Shown here: in pieces, positions 9,281-19,978 of the stretch
Layout: every line of letters begins with the position of its first letter
Position numbering within the stretch: position 1 is the first letter of the stretch
Assembly: GCA_907165275.2 (NCBI GenBank)
Contig: CAJRBF020000002.1
Span: 1-64,000, forward strand
Reading direction: 5' to 3'
DNA from: Zygaena filipendulae
Taxonomy: Eukaryota; Arthropoda; Insecta; Lepidoptera; Zygaenidae
Length of the DNA: 64,000 nucleotides
The notes under the pieces: model-generated
Database searches by the model: none
What the model saw: the letters and a program-made list of their open reading frames with translations, nothing else
What the model was told of the DNA's origin: nothing
Made by a program: the position numbers and the translations under genes

Positions 9281-12200
9281 ATGGCTCAAAGTGTTCAGGT
9301 GATACCGAAAGATATTCTAAATTTAATACCAAAATATGATGGAGAGCCCAACTTGCTAAATTTTTTTATTAAAAAATGTGAATACGTTTTGATTAACTTT
9401 GGTGGTCCAAATAATCCGGTACAATTAGCTTACTTTTTCCAATGTATTACAAGTAGATTGACTGGTAGAGCTGCCGCTCTCCTTAGCGAGAGGGATGACA
9501 TTAATAGTTGGAATACATTACGAGGGGTTTTCATTCAACATTTTGGAGATCCACGTTCAGAGGAATGTATCGCAATTGAGTTAGAATCATTAAAAATAAA
9601 AAATGGCGAATCTTATATCGATTTCTGCAAAAGGGTACAAAGCGTACGCAGTACATTATTTTCAAAAGTAAATTTACTCGTAGATGAAGGTGTTAAAGCC
9701 GCAAAGATGATTATCTATAACAAAGCTGCTTTCGATGTTTTTCTTTTTAATTTGCCAAAAGAATTTATTAGGCTTATAAGGTTAAGATTGACGCCACCTA
9801 ACCTTACTTTAGAAAACGCATTATCAATAGTAACAGAAGAAGTTAATGTTCAGTTTCAATACGACTCAAAAAATAAAGATTATAAGAATTTTCAACCGTC
9901 AAATCCAGCACAAAATTCTTCTTTTTATCAAAAGCATGCTAAATTTGCGCAGCCAATAAATAATAATTTTGGTTTTAAAATACCAGCATCGCAACTACCG
10001 ATGCAGCAAAATTTTAAATTTGGTTTTTCTCCTTATGGTAACCGAAATAATTTTAACCTTCCACAAGGAGGATACGGACCTCAATTTAATAATAGTCATG
10101 GTAATCCCAATTTTAAATTCGGAATCCCACAAGGAGGATATCGTCCTCAATTTAACGATAACAATCAAAATTTTAAATTCGGCATTCCACAAGGAGGCTA
10201 TCGTCCACAATTTGATAATAATAACCCAAACTTTAAATTCGGTATTCCACAATTAAATAATAATCCTCACTTCAATAAACCTGTTCAAAAGCTAGATTAT
10301 AATACTGATGTGTCGATGCGTACTGCACCACCACTAAAACAAAACTTTATCGAAGGTTCACAGCAAAATGTTTTTCATAATAATGAACTTTATGACTACG
10401 ACTATAGCCCTGATTATTGTGACAATAATGATATACCTGTATACAACGAATATGATGAGAACCAGTATGCTGAATACGAACAAGAACAACCGGTACAAAA
10501 TGATGAGAAAGTTTTTGAGACATATTATCTAGAAACGGCCTCAGATACATACCAACAGCCCGTAACAATACATCTTAATTTCGATAGTACTCTGAGACTC
10601 CCACATATAGAAATCCCCGAAATAAATTCACGATTTATGATCGACACGGGCAGCACCCGATCTTTCATTAGTCCCGCAAAAGCTAACAAGTTCTTTTCAA
10701 ATTATAAAATTTACGAACCATTTCAAGTAGTTAGTGCACATGCTTGCAGCCATCATAATGAAGCTATACTTATACCTTCATTGAAGACGCTAAAAAATAA
10801 CACTATGCACAAATTTTACATATTACAAGTAGACGATCGATATGATGGTTTAATCGGCTCAGACTTGCTAAAACAACTAGACGCTACTATCGATATGAAA
10901 AATCAAGTATTACATACGTGCGATACAGACATACCTATTCTGTATAAACCATTACATGAAGTTCGATTAGATCCTCGCAGCGAAACCCGCGTTAAGGTAC
11001 CTACAACCTTAGGACACGGTCAGGAAATTTTAGAGAAAACCGATTTTGGTTCAGGAGCTCGGATGCCATGTGCTCTTGTTAATTGTATTAATGGATTAGC
11101 TTATACTGTTATTCAAAATACATCAGACAAAGCAGTGATAGTAAAGTTTCGCAAACCATTAAAAACAGAAAAGTATGACTTTAGTAATACACTGAAAACA
11201 AATAAACTTGACTATGATAATTACGAGACAGATAAAATTTTAGTTGACAATCTGACAAGACTTCGTTTAGATCACATGAATGACGAAGAAAGAAATACGA
11301 TTCGAAATTTATGCCATGAATATAAAGATATATTTTACTGTGACAAACTTCCACTGACCTTCACAAACAAAGTAAAGCACGTAATCAGGACTACTAACGA
11401 AGATCCCATATATATTAAGCCATATCGACAACCCCAAGTTATTAACGATGAAATAAATAAACAAGTTGACAAATTACTTAAAGAAAATGTAATTCAGGAG
11501 TCATTTTCACCATGGAGTGCTCCGGTGCACCTGGTACCCAAAAAACTCGACGCTTCGGGTGAACGAAAGTACCGTATGGTCATAGATTACAGGCGGCTAA
11601 ATGACATAACAATTGATGACAAATATCCACTGCCAAATATATCCGACTTATTTGACAAATTAGGTAAATCTATTTATTTTTCCACCCTTGACCTCGCCAG
11701 TGGCTATCATCAAATTGAAGTTAACGAGACAGACAGACAAAAGACAGCCTTCAGCACCCAATCTGGACACTACGAATTTTTGAGAATGCCCTTCGGGCTA
11801 AAGACAGCTCCAGCTACATTCCAGAGGGCAATGGACAGCATTCTTAGAGGACTAAATGGAATACACTGCCTTGTGTACTTAGATGATATCATCATCTTTT
11901 CGTCGAGCTTACAAGAACACGTACAGAAACTCCGACAAATTTTTGACAGACTTAGGGAGACCAATCTGAAAATTCAGTTAGACAAATCCGAATTTCTACG
12001 TAAAGAAGTACTATACCTAGGACATTCGATTACTAAAGAAGGACTCCGACCAAACAATGACAAAATTAACACCATTATCAACCTCCCCATACCTAAAACT
12101 ACTACTGAAATTAAAAGTTTTCTAGGACTCATTGGTTACTATAGAAAATTCATCAAGGACTTTGCTAAACTAACCAGACCGCTAACAAACTGTTTGAAAA

Positions 12201-14335
12201 AGAATCACAAAGTATTAATCACTGACGAATACGTTACTGCTTTTAACAAATGTAAAGAAATTTTAACGAATGCACCACTTCTACAATTTCCTGATTTCAC
12301 GAAACCGTTTATTCTCACTACGGACGCCTCAAACTATGCTTTAGGAGCAGTTTTGTCTCAAGGCCCCGTCGGTGGAGACCTTCCCATTGCCTATGCCAGT
12401 AGGACTCTTAACGATGCAGAAACAAGGTATAGCACCATTGAGAAAGAACTACTTGCTGTAGTGTGGGCCGTAAAACATTTCCGTCCTTACTTATATGGAA
12501 GAAAATTCACAATTTTTACCGACCACAGACCCCTAGCTTGGTTGAATTCCCTTAAAGAACCCAACAGTAAACTCACACGCTGGCGCTTACGATTGGCAGA
12601 GTACAACTATGAAGTTATTTATAAAAACGGAAAACAAAATACAAACGCCGATGCCTTATCTAGGATAAAATTAAACGTTCTTCATAAAGATGATTCAAGC
12701 TCATTAGTCGTAAATGTGGATAAAAGACAACGAAAAGGAAATAGTAATTTGAACCCTAAAAGCCCAATAACAATTTCATCTGAATCGGAAATGGATGAAA
12801 CTTCAGAGAGACTACAAAGACCGACTTCCCCATATTCTATTAGAACACCCACTTGTAGTAGTACACTAACAGCTTCCGAATCAGAAAATCTCACAATTCA
12901 TACCGATACTATTCACTCAAATAAAGAAACTGAATCGATTGGCATTCCAATACTCAAGGAAGCGATCGACACTAAACCTAATCAGATCTTGGTATATTCT
13001 TGGTTAAAGAACGAAATTAGCGTTAAAAACATATCTAATAAAACCCAAAAAATATTAGAAGTACACTTGCCGTTAGATAGAGCCGACTTAATAAAAGATT
13101 TCTTAAAAAATTATATTGGAGGAAAGAAAAAATATTTTATCTATTTCGAAAACACTAACCATAGAACTCAATTTGTAGAGGCTTTCATTTCATTATTTAA
13201 GAAAGGCGCAGTAAAATTATTCGAATGCACTGAACGAGTTATTTACGTTGAAGATGAAGCCGAACAAAAGGAAATAATTTTAAAATACCATTTAGGAAAA
13301 AATTGCCATCGCGGAATTAAAGAAACAGCCGGTCACTTGAAAAGGACGTACTATTGGAATAATTTAGAGGAAACCGTTGCGAGCCTTATAAATTCATGCG
13401 AGGCTTGTCGTAAAATGAAATACGATCGAAAACCATTCAAACCTTTGTTACAACTTACCCAAACACAAAATAAACCATTTCAAGAATTATTTATAGATCT
13501 TTTTAGTATTGAAGGCAAATATTATCTAACTATTATAGATGCATTTAGCAAACTCGGTCAAGCCTTTGAACTTAGCAATAGATCTACGCCGGAAGTTGTA
13601 AGAGGCTTAATAAAATATTTTTCTTTTTACGGGACACCATATAAAATAAGTTCTGATTCAGGTTCTGAATTCAATAACTCTTTAATAAAAGAATTATTAG
13701 AGTTTTATAAGATCGAACTCCACATAGGAACTCCAAACAACCCCAACTCAATGGGAGTCATTGAAAGATTTCACTCAACAATAATCGAAATCTATAGGCT
13801 CGCTAAATACGAACATAAGCAAACAGATGCATCCTCTATAATGACTTACGCAATCATGGCATACAACCATAGCATTCATTCTACGACTGGCTTAACACCG
13901 TTTGAAGTAGTTTTCGGACACACAGAATCTAAAAACCCTTTTGACATAAACGTAAATAAACAGTACATGCAACTATTAATTAGAGACCACGCGAAAAGAA
14001 CAAAATTTTTATACAAAGAAATTGCTAAAAGAATGATTGAAACCAAAGAAAAGATTAGGGAAAAGAGAGGAGGTGAATCAGATTTTAAGATTGAATTAGA
14101 CGATAGGATTTACGTGAAAGGCACAAATATTAGACGCAGCAAGGATAAACCTCGCTACGAAAAAGCCGTGGTTACCGGGGAAATAGCGCGAAATGTAGTG
14201 CCAGTACAACTTAAAAAGAGAAATACAAAAATCCCAATTAAAGACGTTAAACGCCCTTCGCAGGCAAGGCCAGCTCGTTCTCCTGCTACTGATGACGACG
14301 AGCCAATGCCAAGGCCTTCAACTGCACCGACTTGA
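9281..14335 (+). CDS. Gag-Pol polyprotein of errantivirus-like element
   Basis: One uninterrupted frame of about 1680 residues encodes capsid, protease, RT, RNase H and integrase. I chose the ATG at 9281 (MAQSVQ...) because Gag similarity starts there; an in-frame ATG lies at 9227. Gag residues about 255-345 hold four 20-residue repeats with PQGGY(G/R)PQF and FKFG, and no CCHC knuckle. Protease shows MIDTGSTRSF near 10640, RT shows YLDD near 11876, and RNase H shows TDASNYALGA near 12330. Integrase has a His-His-Cys-Cys zinc region at 13280-13410 followed by Asp (LFIDLFS), Asp (SSDSGSEF) and Glu (MGVIERFHS). Most errantiviruses separate gag and pol by a frameshift; here they are fused. No lesion is visible. 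Confidence 0.92.
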   Translation: MAQSVQVIPKDILNLIPKYDGEPNLLNFFIKKCEYVLINFGGPNNPVQLAYFFQCITSRLTGRAAALLSERDDINSWNTLRGVFIQHFGDPRSEECIAIELESLKIKNGESYIDFCKRVQSVRSTLFSKVNLLVDEGVKAAKMIIYNKAAFDVFLFNLPKEFIRLIRLRLTPPNLTLENALSIVTEEVNVQFQYDSKNKDYKNFQPSNPAQNSSFYQKHAKFAQPINNNFGFKIPASQLPMQQNFKFGFSPYGNRNNFNLPQGGYGPQFNNSHGNPNFKFGIPQGGYRPQFNDNNQNFKFGIPQGGYRPQFDNNNPNFKFGIPQLNNNPHFNKPVQKLDYNTDVSMRTAPPLKQNFIEGSQQNVFHNNELYDYDYSPDYCDNNDIPVYNEYDENQYAEYEQEQPVQNDEKVFETYYLETASDTYQQPVTIHLNFDSTLRLPHIEIPEINSRFMIDTGSTRSFISPAKANKFFSNYKIYEPFQVVSAHACSHHNEAILIPSLKTLKNNTMHKFYILQVDDRYDGLIGSDLLKQLDATIDMKNQVLHTCDTDIPILYKPLHEVRLDPRSETRVKVPTTLGHGQEILEKTDFGSGARMPCALVNCINGLAYTVIQNTSDKAVIVKFRKPLKTEKYDFSNTLKTNKLDYDNYETDKILVDNLTRLRLDHMNDEERNTIRNLCHEYKDIFYCDKLPLTFTNKVKHVIRTTNEDPIYIKPYRQPQVINDEINKQVDKLLKENVIQESFSPWSAPVHLVPKKLDASGERKYRMVIDYRRLNDITIDDKYPLPNISDLFDKLGKSIYFSTLDLASGYHQIEVNETDRQKTAFSTQSGHYEFLRMPFGLKTAPATFQRAMDSILRGLNGIHCLVYLDDIIIFSSSLQEHVQKLRQIFDRLRETNLKIQLDKSEFLRKEVLYLGHSITKEGLRPNNDKINTIINLPIPKTTTEIKSFLGLIGYYRKFIKDFAKLTRPLTNCLKKNHKVLITDEYVTAFNKCKEILTNAPLLQFPDFTKPFILTTDASNYALGAVLSQGPVGGDLPIAYASRTLNDAETRYSTIEKELLAVVWAVKHFRPYLYGRKFTIFTDHRPLAWLNSLKEPNSKLTRWRLRLAEYNYEVIYKNGKQNTNADALSRIKLNVLHKDDSSSLVVNVDKRQRKGNSNLNPKSPITISSESEMDETSERLQRPTSPYSIRTPTCSSTLTASESENLTIHTDTIHSNKETESIGIPILKEAIDTKPNQILVYSWLKNEISVKNISNKTQKILEVHLPLDRADLIKDFLKNYIGGKKKYFIYFENTNHRTQFVEAFISLFKKGAVKLFECTERVIYVEDEAEQKEIILKYHLGKNCHRGIKETAGHLKRTYYWNNLEETVASLINSCEACRKMKYDRKPFKPLLQLTQTQNKPFQELFIDLFSIEGKYYLTIIDAFSKLGQAFELSNRSTPEVVRGLIKYFSFYGTPYKISSDSGSEFNNSLIKELLEFYKIELHIGTPNNPNSMGVIERFHSTIIEIYRLAKYEHKQTDASSIMTYAIMAYNHSIHSTTGLTPFEVVFGHTESKNPFDINVNKQYMQLLIRDHAKRTKFLYKEIAKRMIETKEKIREKRGGESDFKIELDDRIYVKGTNIRRSKDKPRYEKAVVTGEIARNVVPVQLKKRNTKIPIKDVKRPSQARPARSPATDDDEPMPRPSTAPT

Positions 14336-16001
14336 TAGTAATCCTGGTGTACTACCCCTGAAACAAGGAACTGCCGTAGTAAGCCATGATAAGTGGATCA
14401 TTATTAAAACCTTGAACCTACAAATTATTCAAGACGACCTTATGTCAAATTCAAATAAATATATACAACTTAATTCCTTAGTTAAGCTTAATTTTAACAG
14501 TACTCCTTACGATAGGATATGTAATTATAAGATACAAGTAGAGTACATACAAAATTTAACATTAAGCAAGCTTAAACAATTATTTCCAATCGCTAGAGTT
14601 AAAAGAGGTCTTTTAAACCCTTTAGGTTCTATTATAAAAATATTAACCGGAAATTTAGACAACGAAGACGCTGTTAAATATAACCAAATTATAGAAAATA
14701 TTAAAGTAAATCAACAAAACCTTAATAAAAGGGTAACGTTGATCTCTGAAATAGTTCAAAGCGTAACGAATGTTACTAAATCTATAAACAATAATTTAAT
14801 ACAACTTGATGTTCAGTCAAAACTCTTGCAAAGCGAATTGGACCATTTGAAAATAAAGGAACAAAAGGATTTCATAGAAAATAACATTATTAATACATAT
14901 TATTTACTTTTACATAATTTCCAATGTATTCTCACCCAATTAAATGAAATTGAAACTGCGATTGCTTTCAGTAAATTAGGAACTCTACATCAATCCATTA
15001 TAGACTCTACTAAGTTGTTATTAGCGTTAAGTGATATTGAAAAACATGAAAAATTAACATATACAGTAAGTTTGTAAAATCTTGTAAAAATAGAGCAAAC
15101 TATTACATTAAAATCATTCATCCATGATAATCAGATAGCGTTTCTGTTAGAGGTACCACTGGTAAGAAAAGAAATTTTTATATACTACAAATTGTACCCT
15201 CTACCTGTTTTCCGTGATCCAAATACTTTTGTAATATTACCCAAATATCCTTACCTATTAGTAAAGGGATCACTAACGAAGCCACTCTCACAACCATGTC
15301 AAAAATGCGAGAAATCCTACTTCGTGTGCTCCGCAGAAAATGTATACGAGTCTATCCAAGATCACTGTATTGCAAATTTATTTAACTTCATAGAGAATAC
15401 TAGCACCTGTGACGTTATTCCGATCAAAATTGAAGATATTAAAATACAACAAATTCAACCCAATCAATGGATATTATGTACGAGATCAAACACTTTATTG
15501 CGAAGAGTATGTCGAAGCCAAGTCTTCCCTCAAAATATTTAAGGCACTTATATAATTACAATAGATGACGATTGTCTCGTGAAAATTGGTGGTTTCACAA
15601 TAAAACTAAGACAGTCCGATTTAAAGGAAGCAACTCATACAGGACTACCCATTGTAAATTTGCCTTTGATAAACTTTACAAATGCTGAAAGAAAGCCTGT
15701 CAATCTGGAAGGAGTGGATTTCAGTAACCTACAGTATCTTACATACGCATTGAAGAAAAGTGATGTGAAAAGTGAAAATAATATAAGTGAAAATAATATC
15801 GTATCATTAAAAAGTGTTAGCGTTTGGACAGTTATATTGTATTTAGTAATAGGCATTGTTTTAATTTACTTCATGTTTCACTTTCGCGAAACTATAACAA
15901 TGAAACTTTGCGGAAATCGAAATTCTTCAAATCCTGCGAATTTGAATAATTTCGAACTTGCGGGGGGACGAGTCATGTTGACGGTACCAAGTACTGAATA
16001 A
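14292..16001 (+). pseudogene. env: Envelope (Env) gene with two in-frame stops
   Basis: This frame overlaps the end of gag-pol and would encode the membrane fusion protein of an insect endogenous retrovirus. It shows a furin-type site RVKR at about 14594-14605, followed by a Gly-Leu-rich stretch like the fusion peptide of the gypsy/baculovirus F family, a heptad-rich region, and a hydrophobic segment (SVWTVILYLVIGIVLIYFMF) near the C-terminus. TAA codons at 15075-15077 and 15540-15542 break it. All three open parts are in the same frame, so there is no frameshift. A normal signal peptide is not obvious; related env mRNAs are spliced, so the first exon may lie elsewhere. As it stands no full-length protein can be made. 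Confidence 0.85.
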
Positions 16002-16271
16002 TTTCTCTATATTATAAATATTATCATACTGTGACAACGACCGGGTGGCCAGCCACAGACGCTGAGCAAGCATTCCCGCTACACGGCGAAGTCCATCCGC
16101 CCTATAGAGATAAGGTGCTAGGAATTAAGAATAATGTACTCATGTACTCATGTTAGTTTTAATGTTAGTTTTAAGCATTCATTCTTATTGTAACGGTCAT
16201 ACAATAAAGACGTATTAAAATGCATTAAATTGCTTTTTAAAAAGCGGTCCTGGATCTACCGTGATTTGTCT
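15971..16271 (+). repeat. 3' LTR of the errantivirus-like element
   Basis: Copy of the 5' LTR. It is preceded by the purine tract GCGGGGGGACG at 15960-15970 and overlaps the end of the env frame, which stops at 15999-16001. Confidence 0.9.
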
Positions 16272-16712
16272 CTCTACGCGTGACGCGTAGCCTCTCGACT
16301 CGCTCGTCCGCCCGCCGCGCCGATGCCACTTCACGTCTCAGCCGCCCGCGTGGATACTGGCGGTGCGTTCACGTCTTGTTTGAGAGGGGTATGCGGGGGG
16401 TTGGGGGGTACAAGTCGATATCACCGTTACATCTGAAACCAAGCACACGGTTAATATACCTTATTATAAACATTTTATTTCATATGAATAATTACTTTAT
16501 TCATTTTAGTTTATGAATTATACATCAATAATCATACAAAATTTAGATTGTGAGTTTATCAACTCGCAATACTTTAAATACATTTCAACTTAAGTTTTAT
16601 AGTGTATTATATCATAATACATTATACATATAGTGTATTATGTTATAATACATTATACATATATCTTTGAAATGCTCTTTCGAATATAAATAAATTTTTA
16701 AGCCTCATAGGG
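16272..16712. other. Unassigned DNA with AT-rich palindromic duplication
   Basis: The stretch continues the flank of the errantivirus. Its first 150 bp are GC-rich, the rest AT-rich. At 16599-16629 and 16630-16660 a 31-bp near-palindromic unit (ATAGTGTATTAT...) is repeated in tandem. I see no gene. Confidence 0.5.
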
Positions 16713-18460
16713 CGTCACAAAGTCAACATATTACCGACCGCATCACACGTCATTCTAGGCATGGACATACTAAAAAGGCTAGGGTTGAAACTCGACTGGT
16801 CTATAAATAGTCACGGAGGCACAGAACAAGATTCGAACCAACACAGACCTGATCAGGAAACCAATAATCAGGACAGCATGAACGAACACGAAAAAGAAAT
16901 TTTACAAGAAACACTCAGAACCGAATTCGAGAAATGTGATAACAGTCAAAAAGGAAACTCCTGGATAGAACATAACATAAAACTAAAACACACAGAACCG
17001 ATAAAACAGAAATATTATCCGAGAAACCCGAAACTACAAGGAATAATAAACGAACAAGTGGAGAAAATGTTAAAAGAAGGCGTAATAGAAAAATCGGACA
17101 GCCAGTACAGCTCACCAGTAGTGCTCGTAAGGAAAGATAATGGTGAATACAGATTTTGTATAGACTTCAGGAAAATAAACGAAATCACAGAGAAAGACGC
17201 ATACCCTTTACCACAAATAGATGACACATTGGAAAAGCTAAGCAAAGCGAGATACTTCTCAAAAATGGACCTAAAAAATGGATATTGGAACGTAAATTTA
17301 TCGGAAGACAGCAGACCGATAACAGCATTCACAGTCCCAGGAAGAGGATTATACCAATTTAAAAAGATGCCGTTTGGATTACACTCAAGCGGAGCAACTT
17401 TTCAGAGACTACTAGATATGGTAATAACACCGGAACAACAACCACACGCGTACGCATACCTGGATGACATAATTATCTGTAGCAGTAGCTTCACAGAACA
17501 TATAGAACACTTGAAAGAGGTATTTAAACGAATACGCGAAGCAGGTCTACAGATAAACAAATCGAAATGCGAATTCTGCAAACCGGAAATAGAATACTTA
17601 GGACACATAGTGACAAAGGAAGGAATCAAAATGAACGAAGGAAAAATAAAAGCCATAAAAGAACTAAAGGCACCAACAAACGTGAAAGAAGTGCGCAGAC
17701 TCATAGGGATGACATCGTGGTATAGAAAATTCATAAAAAATTACTCGAAGATAATGTCACCGATTGTAAAATTACTGAAGAAGGACAACAAATTCACGTG
17801 GGGTAAAGAACAAGATGAAGCATTCAGAGAGATCAAGGAGATGATAACGAAAGATCCAATCCTAACACGGGCAGACTTCAACAAACCGTTTACTCTACAA
17901 ACAGACGCAAGCAATGTTGGCCTCGGAGCAATACTAAGCCAAGAATACGATGGAATCCACAAACCGGTCATGTACGCAAGCAGAACTTTAACACCAGCAG
18001 AGACAAGATACACCACGTCGGAAAAGGAATGTTTGGCCGTGATATGGGGAGTACGGAAAATGAGACCATTCTTGGAAGGATACCACTTCACAATAATCAC
18101 GGACCACCAAGCACTAAGATGGCTGAACAACCTGAAGGACCCAACAGGGAGACTAGCGAGATGGGCACTAGAACTACAACAGTACGATTTCGAAATCATA
18201 TATAGAAGCGGAGAACAGAACCAACTAGCCGACGAATTGTCAAGAAACCCACTGTACGCAACAAAAAGCGAGAAACAAGACTGGTACAACAAAAAACTAG
18301 ATCAAACGGCACAACAACCATCGAGCAACACAGATTATTGTATACGAGACGGAAAACTGTATAGGAAGATTGAAAACAACGCCTACGGAACAAAACTAGA
18401 CCCTAACTCCCAGTGGAAGCTATGCGTAGCCGAAAAAGAAAAAGAAAATATATTCAAAGA
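16713..18460 (+). pseudogene. pol: Element A pol fragment (protease end, RT, RNase H)
   Basis: The frame opens at 16761 with MDILKRLGLKLD, the end of the protease, and homology to element B can be followed back to about 16713. RT shows KMPFGLHSSGATFQ and YLDDIIIC near 17456; RNase H shows QTDASNVGLGAILSQ near 17900 and TDHQALRWL near 18100. The frame then runs into the LTR of element B at 18461. The sequence stops exactly at the duplicated AAGA and resumes at 30718. Residues within the fragment are well preserved, so the damage is mostly structural. Confidence 0.88.
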
Positions 18461-19640
18461 TGTAAGGAAGCAGATCACGCGCGCATCGCGTGCTCGCTGC
18501 AACCCCCCCGCACCGCGGACGCAGACAGCGGCAGCGGCCTCGTAGCAACGCCGCACACTACACGCCGCGCCGCACCCGTAAAAGCGCAGCCGACCGCCAG
18601 CCGCGGGTCACTCGTCGAAGGGTTCCAGTGCCGTGCACACGCCTGCGTCACGCTCGCCGTCCGCTCGCCGGTGCCGCGACGTCCGAACCCCGCGCCGCGG
18701 TGACCCTCCGCCTCCGCCTCCGCACTTCCGCACCCGACCAGTCCTAGAACCCCGACCGTCGTCGTCCGTTGCTGACTCCCCCGTACTGCGTTCCGACGCC
18801 CTACGGCGGAGCCCTGCGGCGAGCGACGCCGATCGGTTCCTTCCGTCACACCGGTCGTCACGCACACACCTCACCAGGCACAGCTGCGTTTGCCCCGCGC
18901 CGGGCTCAGACCGAGGCCGGGGACTCGTAGTTGCGTCCTGAAGGAACTAACCCATACATAACTCACCGCGCTCAGCTGCGGGTGCCCCGCGCCGGGCTCA
19001 GGCCGAGGCCGGGGGCCCGTGGTCACGCCGGCCACCGAACTAACCTACACAAGTCGACGGGCACGGCTGCGTGTGCCCCGCGCCGGGCTCAGGCCGAGGC
19101 CGGGGGCTCGTGGAGTGTCCCGCCGCCACTACACAATTACACCCGACCGCCGCCGCCTGTCCTGACCCCATCCCACGCCCCATCGCCGCTTCCCGGCCCG
19201 CTTCGCGTCCCGTCGCGACCGCGCGCCGCACCCGTGGGATAGGGACCCTAGCGAACCCCGCTAGGGCCGCGCTAAGCTGTACGTAGGGTTGTGTGTTTGT
19301 ATTCACTCTCGTAACTCCCGTACCGCTCGTAGACCGCGTAGTGCCTCGGTATTGTGTCGCCTGTATAGTGTAGAGGGTTGTGTGTTTGTATTCGCTCTCG
19401 TAACCCCCGTACCGCCCGTAAGCCGCGTAGTGGATAAGCATTGTATTATACCGTGTAAGATAGCAGTAAGTGTTTAATGTACCTACGTATGATTGTGTGT
19501 CACGAATAAAGTGTGTATTCGCTCTCGTACCCTCTCACCGCTCGTTTCATTTTGTGGCTAGGGAACGCTAGGAACCTCACCCTCAGGAAACGTTTTGTAT
19601 GCCCCCGGGCCCGGCGCACCCGCCAGCCCGTAGCATCACA
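18461..19640 (+). repeat. 5' LTR of element B
   Basis: 1180-bp LTR from TGTAAGGAAG to GCATCACA. It is GC-rich and carries three tandem units of about 92 bp starting near 18883, 18975 and 19067, each with CCCCGCGCCGGGCTCAG. A second duplicated block with TTGTGTGTTTGTATTC follows near 19290 and 19380, and AATAAA lies near 19506. The primer site follows directly (GGCGCCCAACGT from 19643). Confidence 0.92.
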
Positions 19641-19642
19641 TC

Positions 19643-19654
19643 GGCGCCCAACGT
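19643..19654 (+). promoter_or_regulatory. Primer binding site of element B
   Basis: GGCGCCCAACGT lies two bases after the 5' LTR and matches the common gypsy-type primer site core. The priming tRNA was not determined. Confidence 0.6.
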
Positions 19655-19978
19655 AAAAAGAAGGAGCTCAGGAAGCGTCACACCGACGAGTCCAGCCCAG
19701 GGAGAACGGTTTCAAAAAGACAAGTAAGTCGAATCCGAAGGAAACCGCCCCAGCCCGAATCGCCGTCACCGAACCGCACAAACGGCGACAGAAGCATCCA
19801 GAACCGCCCGCCCCCGGCAGAACCCGAAGAATCCGCGGGTTCCAGACCGAAAATAACGCGAAAAGTGTAAACCTTAACAAGATAAACAATTAACCGGAAC
19901 AACATTAGAAAACCGGCAAGAAATAGGAAAACCGGTAAGAAACAGGAAAACCGGTAAAAGTGGAAAATTATAAACCAA

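Larger units (their letters stand above)
8207..16271 (+). mobile_element. Errantivirus-like Ty3/gypsy element, env disrupted
   Basis: Two 301-bp LTRs (8207-8507 and 15971-16271) look identical and begin with AGT, as errantivirus LTRs do. The flanks show a 4-bp duplication CTCT (8203-8206 and 16272-16275). Inside are a primer site (8508 onward), a repeated leader, a single gag-pol frame and an env-type frame. Env has two in-frame stops, so the copy cannot make a full envelope protein although its insertion looks recent. Confidence 0.9.

Noticed and set aside
18475..19477. Several Arg/Pro-rich ORFs on both strands in the LTRs of element B (also at 29553-30514)
   Set aside because: They are by-products of CpG-rich LTR sequence with tandem repeats, present in all frames.
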